Assembly (NCBI GenBank): GCA_024400895.1
Contig: JAKSMA010000064.1
Coordinates: forward strand, 1-10,875
From: Muribaculaceae bacterium
GTDB lineage: Bacteria; Bacteroidota; Bacteroidia; Bacteroidales; Muribaculaceae
Length of the DNA: 10,875 nucleotides
Direction: 5' to 3'
In this document: in pieces, positions 6,872 to 10,875 of the stretch
Layout: every line of letters starts with the position of its first letter
Numbering within the stretch: position 1 is the stretch's first letter
Position numbers and translations under genes: made by a program
The notes under the pieces: generated by a model
What the model was told of the DNA's origin: nothing
The model's database searches: none
What the model saw: only the letters and a program-made list of their open reading frames with translations

Positions 6872-7633
6872 ATGCTTCAAATAAAAGACTTACGCGCCTC
6901 TATCGAAGGCAAGGAAATTTTGAAAGGCATCAACCTCACAGTGAAGCCTGGTGAAGTTCACGCCATCATGGGCCCTAACGGCTCTGGTAAAAGCACACTC
7001 AGCGCTGTGCTCACAGGCAATCCAGCCTACACCGTCACCGGTGGTGAGGTGGAATTCTATGGCAAGGACCTTTTGGTGCTCGCTCCGGAAGACCGTGCCC
7101 ACGAGGGGTTGTTCCTCAGTTTCCAATATCCTGTTGAGATTCCGGGAGTTTCGATGGTGAACTTTATGCGTGCCGCTATCAACGAAAAGCGCAAATATTT
7201 TGGCCAGGAGCCATTGAGCGCAAGCGACTTCCTGAAACTCATGCGCGAAAAGCGTGAAGTGGTACAACTCGACAACAAACTCGCATCGCGTGCAGTGAAC
7301 GAAGGTTTCTCTGGCGGCGAGAAGAAGCGCAACGAAATCTTCCAAATGGCTATGCTCGAGCCAAAGTTGAGCATTCTCGACGAAACCGACAGTGGCCTCG
7401 ATATCGATGCACTGCGCATTGTGGCTGAAGGCGTGAACACACTGAAGACAGCCAACAATGCCACTATCGTCATCACCCACTATCAACGCCTGCTCGACTA
7501 CATCAAGCCCGACTTCGTGCACGTGCTCTACAAAGGACGCATCGTGATGAGCGCTGGCCCTGAATTGGTGATGGAACTTGAAGAAAAAGGCTACGACTGG
7601 ATTAAGGAACAAGTCGACAAAAAAGGAGAGTAA
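6872..7633 (+). CDS. sufC: SufC, ATPase subunit of the Fe-S assembly complex
   Basis: SufC is an ABC-type ATPase that is soluble and not a transporter. Two copies bind SufB and SufD, and ATP-driven dimerisation reshapes the scaffold during cluster assembly. The 253-residue protein has Walker A GPNGSGKST (34-42, K40), a Q-loop in LSFQYPVEIPG, the SufC-type signature FSGGEKKRNE, and Walker B running into LDETDSGLDIDAL. Here the second residue after the catalytic Glu is Asp and the one before it is Thr; many homologues have EIDSGLD. The switch histidine is in ITHYQRL. All catalytic positions are intact. It sits 36 bases after sufB and only 6 bases before sufD, so it is surely co-transcribed. Confidence 0.97.
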   Translation: MLQIKDLRASIEGKEILKGINLTVKPGEVHAIMGPNGSGKSTLSAVLTGNPAYTVTGGEVEFYGKDLLVLAPEDRAHEGLFLSFQYPVEIPGVSMVNFMRAAINEKRKYFGQEPLSASDFLKLMREKREVVQLDNKLASRAVNEGFSGGEKKRNEIFQMAMLEPKLSILDETDSGLDIDALRIVAEGVNTLKTANNATIVITHYQRLLDYIKPDFVHVLYKGRIVMSAGPELVMELEEKGYDWIKEQVDKKGE

Positions 7634-7639
7634 GCATTT

Positions 7640-9010
7640 ATGACAACCTCACTTCAACAATATATCGATCTCTACAACCAGTACGGTGAAGCCATCCGTA
7701 GCCACGCACCAGCAGCAATGAATGCGCTGCGTGACGATGCTCTCGCCGCACTCGAAGGCGTCGGTCTCCCCAAAAAAGGTCAGGAAGACTACGAGGCAAC
7801 CGATTTGGAAGCGGTGTTTGCGCCCGACTATGGTGTAAACATCAACCGTGTGCCATTCGCTCCCGATGCTGCGGCATCGTTCCGCTGCGATGTGCCGAAT
7901 ATGAGCACTTGCCTCTATTTCTTCTTCAACGATATTTTCGCAGAAAGCCGCACTGCAGCCCGCAACACCCAGCCGGGCCTGGTGATTGAGAGTTTTGCCG
8001 ACGCGCAGAAGAATCACCCTGAAGTGCTTCAACAATATCTTGGCACACTGGCCGACACAAAAAAACCGGAGGTGGCACTCAACACCCTCCTCGCCCAAGA
8101 CGGCATGCTCATCTATGTGCCCAAGGGTATGGTGGTGGAAAAGCCTATCCAGTTGGTCAACATTTTCAAAGCCGCTGCACCGGTGATGGCACTCCGCCGC
8201 ATTTTAGTGGTGCTTGAAGAGGATGCGCAGGCGAAAATGCTCGTTTGCGACCACACGCAAGACACCGAACAGCAGTATCTCTCCAGCCAAGTGATTGAAA
8301 TCGTGGCAAATCGTGGCGCAATGTTCGACTACTACGACCTGGAGGAAAGCAGCGAAAACACCCACCGCGTGTCGTCGATTTTCGTTAGCCAAGAAGAAGG
8401 GTCGAATGTGCTCGTCGACGGCATCACGCTGCTCAACGGCTTCACGCGCAACGACTACTACGTGGAAATCAATGGCGAACACGCCGAAACACATCTGCTC
8501 GGCATGACCGTGGCATCTGCCCACCAGCATGTCGACAACCACACCTACATCAGCCACAACGTGGCGCGCTGCGAAAGCAACGAGATGTTCAAATATGTGT
8601 TGGGCGACCATGCTGTCGGCGCATTCGCCGGCAAGGTGCTCGTGAAGGAGAATTGCCCTCGTACGGTGGCATACCAAGGCAACCGCAACATCGTGGCATC
8701 GCCCGAAGCCAAGATGTACAGCAAACCTCACCTCGAGATCTACACCGACGACGTGAAGTGTTCGCACGGCTCTGCCACAGGTCAACTCAACGAGGAGGCG
8801 CTCTTCTACATGCGCTCCCGTGGCATTAGCGAAACGGAGGCTCGACAACTGCTTATGCAAGCGTTTATGAGCGATGTTATCGACGCCGTACGCCTGCCTG
8901 CCCTCAAGGACCGCCTCCACCACTTGGTGGAAAAGCGTTTCCGCGGCCAACTGGCGATGTGTGCCGAATGTGGCGCAGCTAACTGCAACAGCAAAATAGA
9001 AAACGTATGA
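7640..9010 (+). CDS. sufD: SufD, scaffold partner of SufB, with a cysteine-containing C-terminal tail
   Basis: SufD is a paralogue of SufB. The SufB-SufD interface holds the nascent cluster site, and SufD is also linked to iron entry. The protein has 456 residues, a little longer than E. coli SufD. Landmarks are DYEATDLEAVF near the N-terminus, LIYVPKGMVVEKPIQLVNIF in the beta-helix, and KCSHGSATGQLNEEALFYMRSRGIS near the end. H376 there corresponds to the conserved histidine at position 360 of E. coli SufD. After the usual end of the family fold comes MCAECGAANC, with cysteines at 441, 444 and 449. I believe related cysteine tails occur in other Bacteroidetes SufD proteins, but cannot verify that here. 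The gene follows sufC by 6 bases and precedes sufS by 37. Confidence 0.95.
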   Translation: MTTSLQQYIDLYNQYGEAIRSHAPAAMNALRDDALAALEGVGLPKKGQEDYEATDLEAVFAPDYGVNINRVPFAPDAAASFRCDVPNMSTCLYFFFNDIFAESRTAARNTQPGLVIESFADAQKNHPEVLQQYLGTLADTKKPEVALNTLLAQDGMLIYVPKGMVVEKPIQLVNIFKAAAPVMALRRILVVLEEDAQAKMLVCDHTQDTEQQYLSSQVIEIVANRGAMFDYYDLEESSENTHRVSSIFVSQEEGSNVLVDGITLLNGFTRNDYYVEINGEHAETHLLGMTVASAHQHVDNHTYISHNVARCESNEMFKYVLGDHAVGAFAGKVLVKENCPRTVAYQGNRNIVASPEAKMYSKPHLEIYTDDVKCSHGSATGQLNEEALFYMRSRGISETEARQLLMQAFMSDVIDAVRLPALKDRLHHLVEKRFRGQLAMCAECGAANCNSKIENV

Positions 9011-9047
9011 ATTAACAACTGATTCACTACTATCACAAACATAACAT

Positions 9048-10268
9048 ATGTTCGACGAATCGAAAATCAACTCTATCAGGGAAGAATATCCCATTCTCAA
9101 GCGCGAAATCGAAGGACGCCCTTTGGTCTACCTCGACACAGCCGCCACCGCACAAGCGCCAAAGTGCGTGGTGAATGCCATTGAAGACATGTATTTCAAC
9201 CACCGTGCCAATGTGCACCGTGGTGTGCACACGCTTTCGCAAGAAGCCACCGACATGGTGGAAGCTACTCGCGAAAAAGTGCGTGCGTTCATTAATGCGG
9301 ATTCCACCGAAGAAATCGTGTTCACACGCGGCACCACCGAAGCCATCAACCTGGTGGCGACCACCTACGGCGAGCGCATCTGCAACGGCGACGAAATCAT
9401 TCTCACCACCATGGAACACCACAGCAACATCGTGCCTTGGCAACTCATCGGCAAGGAAAAGCGCATCCGCATCCGCGTGGTGCCAATCAACGATGCTGGC
9501 GAAGTGGATTTGGAAGAATATGAAGATTTGTTTACCGAGCAGACTCGCTTCGTGGCGTTGGCTCATGTATCGAATGTACTGGGCACCATCAATCCCGTGA
9601 AGGAGATGATTGCCATCGCACACAAGCATGGAGTGCCTGTGCTCGTCGATGGCGCACAAGCCGCTCCACACATTGCTGTGGATGTGCGCGACCTTGACTG
9701 CGACTTCTATGCATTCTCTGCCCACAAAATGTATGGCCCTACTGGTGTGGGCGTGCTCTACGGAAAGAAACATCGCCTCAACACGATGTCGCCCTACCAA
9801 GGTGGCGGTGAAATGATTAGCACAGTGAGTTTCAAAAGCACCACATACGCCGACCTCCCATTCAAATTCGAAGCCGGAACCCCCGACTATGTGGGCATCG
9901 CAGCATTCAGCGCGGCACTCGACTACATCAACAGTCTCGGCATCGAAAATATTGCCGCTCACGAGCACGTTCTCGTGGAGGAAGCCACTCGCCAATTGCT
10001 CACCATCGATGGCATGCACATCTATGGCACTGCAGCACATAAGGCTGGTGTGATTTCTTTCCTCGTACGCGACATCAACAGTTACGACATGGGCCTGCTG
10101 CTCGACAAACTCGGCTTTGCCGTGCGCACTGGCCACCATTGTGCACAGCCCCTCATGGCGCGCTATGGCGTGCAAGGCATGGTGCGCGCATCGTTTGGCA
10201 TCTACAACACGTTCGACGAAGTCAACCGCTTCGTGGAAGCAGTGCGCCGCGTAGCCTCCATGTTCTAA
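9048..10268 (+). CDS. sufS: Cysteine desulfurase SufS (group II)
   Basis: SufS is a PLP-dependent enzyme that removes sulfur from L-cysteine, giving alanine and an enzyme-bound persulfide that feeds SufB. The 406-residue length is normal for the family. The PLP lysine is K227 in SAHKMYGPTG. H125 (EHHSN), D201 (LVDGAQ) and H226 complete the cofactor pocket. The persulfide cysteine is C365 in RTGHHCAQP, on the short loop typical of group II enzymes. The N-terminal YLDTAATAQ and the NVHRGVHTLS segments are also characteristic. Group II enzymes usually need SufE or SufU to take the sulfur, and neither is in this window. It is the last clear gene of the suf operon. Confidence 0.97.
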   Translation: MFDESKINSIREEYPILKREIEGRPLVYLDTAATAQAPKCVVNAIEDMYFNHRANVHRGVHTLSQEATDMVEATREKVRAFINADSTEEIVFTRGTTEAINLVATTYGERICNGDEIILTTMEHHSNIVPWQLIGKEKRIRIRVVPINDAGEVDLEEYEDLFTEQTRFVALAHVSNVLGTINPVKEMIAIAHKHGVPVLVDGAQAAPHIAVDVRDLDCDFYAFSAHKMYGPTGVGVLYGKKHRLNTMSPYQGGGEMISTVSFKSTTYADLPFKFEAGTPDYVGIAAFSAALDYINSLGIENIAAHEHVLVEEATRQLLTIDGMHIYGTAAHKAGVISFLVRDINSYDMGLLLDKLGFAVRTGHHCAQPLMARYGVQGMVRASFGIYNTFDEVNRFVEAVRRVASMF

Positions 10269-10271
10269 CAG

Positions 10272-10285
10272 TTTTGATATCAAAA
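10272..10285. repeat. Perfect 14-base palindrome TTTTGATATCAAAA
   Basis: The palindrome lies in the 33-base gap between sufS and the lipoprotein gene. It overlaps a weak -7-like CAGTTTTG (10269-10276) that has no partner box. It could be a protein-binding site or chance in AT-rich DNA. It is too AT-rich for a good terminator. Confidence 0.35.
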
Positions 10286-10301
10286 AAAATGAATTGACAT
10301 T

Positions 10302-10751
10302 ATGAAACAAATCCTGTTCTCTGTTTTTGCTATATTTATTATAGCGTTGGTATCTTGTAATAAAGATAAGCATTTTTATTTCGAGCCAGTTTTCTCTATT
10401 GTTTATGGAAACGTAAGTGGGGACATTGGCGGTGACTACGATGGCATATATGGAGATGTTTCTGGAAATGTCGAATCACATGGATTAATCAAAATCCACT
10501 CTTCTAATGCATGCGAAGCAATTAAAAATGGTTTTTTTAGTGCCGATTTAGAAAAATACGAAAACTTTCACTCAGAAAACCCAGATTCGACAAAGCAAAA
10601 TTTAGAACAAACATTCTATAATGAGTTGTTGAACTGGTATTCTGCACCATTTTCACGCAGTGTTCATTATTGTCCCAACTGCATGACAGATAATGACATC
10701 GAACGCTTCAGAACTAAAATGAAGCAACAAATCAAAAAACAAAAGTCCTAA
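10302..10751 (+). CDS. Small predicted lipoprotein of unknown function
   Basis: This is a 149-residue protein that I do not recognise. It has a lipoprotein signal: basic start MK, hydrophobic core, and lipobox LVSC with the lipidated cysteine at 19. It should be anchored in the outer or inner membrane facing the periplasm. Residues 35-57 are rich in Gly, Tyr and Asp with a repeated YGxVSG motif (YGNVSG, YGDVSG). Later there is a CPNC pair (C124, C127) and a Lys/Gln-rich basic end (MKQQIKKQKS). Base composition is clearly more AT-rich than the suf genes 33 bases upstream, which suggests a different history. It could be read through from sufS, but a functional link is not implied. A possible terminator follows. 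Confidence 0.75.
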   Translation: MKQILFSVFAIFIIALVSCNKDKHFYFEPVFSIVYGNVSGDIGGDYDGIYGDVSGNVESHGLIKIHSSNACEAIKNGFFSADLEKYENFHSENPDSTKQNLEQTFYNELLNWYSAPFSRSVHYCPNCMTDNDIERFRTKMKQQIKKQKS

Positions 10752-10788
10752 TAAAGTAAATACAATTCAATTTCAGCAATAAACAATC

Positions 10789-10823
10789 GGAGCAGACGAA
10801 AGAATCATTTCCTCGTCGGCTCC
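10789..10823 (+). terminator. Possible terminator hairpin after the lipoprotein gene
   Basis: GGAGCAGACGA (10789-10799) pairs with TCGTCGGCTCC (10813-10823), eleven positions with one mismatch and a 13-base loop. The U-tract is weak and late (CTTTT near 10830), so termination is plausible but not certain. Confidence 0.5.
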
Positions 10824-10875
10824 AACTACCTTTTCGGCAGCGTCATCTCACTACGAACTAGTATAAAATTGCTCA

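Noticed and set aside
5033..6880. A 615-codon open frame on the minus strand opposite sufB
   Set aside because: It lies antisense to a certain sufB gene, has a composition rich in His, Val and Phe typical of mirror frames of GC-biased codons, and shows no domain.
9033..10373. A 446-codon minus-strand frame opposite sufS, and similar frames opposite sufC and sufD
   Set aside because: These are antisense shadows of intact genes with known catalytic residues, and they have no recognisable protein features.

Overview
The window looks like chromosome of a Bacteroidales bacterium, probably Prevotellaceae or Muribaculaceae (I cannot decide which). The reasons are Bacteroidetes-type promoters (TAnnTTTG about 20 bases downstream of TTTG-like boxes) in front of several genes, a TonB-dependent receptor, an AAA_14/DUF4143-type ATPase of the kind abundant in this order, and a sufBCDS operon with Bacteroidetes-style proteins. 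There are no rRNA, tRNA, CRISPR or transposase genes.

Bases 97-2793, minus strand: a TonB-dependent outer-membrane receptor is preceded by an FMN riboswitch (RFN element) and a good promoter. Two things are odd. The receptor frame is cut by a single in-frame TAG (1519-1521), with recognisable receptor sequence on both sides in the same frame. The riboswitch carries an insertion of about 164 bases (2492-2655) in the loop of helix P6, and this insertion is itself one long imperfect palindrome. The FMN switch suggests that the receptor imports a flavin or flavin precursor.

Bases 2794-4437: an intergenic stretch holds six good copies, plus a decayed seventh, of a 17-base dyad-like motif (CGGTCATCACAATAACC and variants) at 32-34 base spacing. 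The array runs up to, and its last copy overlaps, the promoter of a plus-strand AAA+ ATPase gene. The ATPase gene and a convergent small membrane-protein gene (4438-4740, minus) share a bidirectional terminator hairpin.

Bases 4741-5374: an intergenic region of more than 500 bases with no credible gene but a cluster of hairpins, ending in the suf promoter.

Bases 5375-10268, plus strand: sufB, sufC, sufD and sufS, closely spaced and complete with their known functional residues. SufS releases sulfur from cysteine, and the SufBCD ATPase/scaffold complex assembles Fe-S clusters. No sufA, sufE or sufU is present in the window.

Bases 10302-10751: a more AT-rich gene for a small unrecognised lipoprotein, followed by a hairpin that may be a terminator. 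The most interesting parts are the giant P6 hairpin in the FMN riboswitch, the amber-interrupted receptor that it controls, and the phased repeat array in front of the ATPase.
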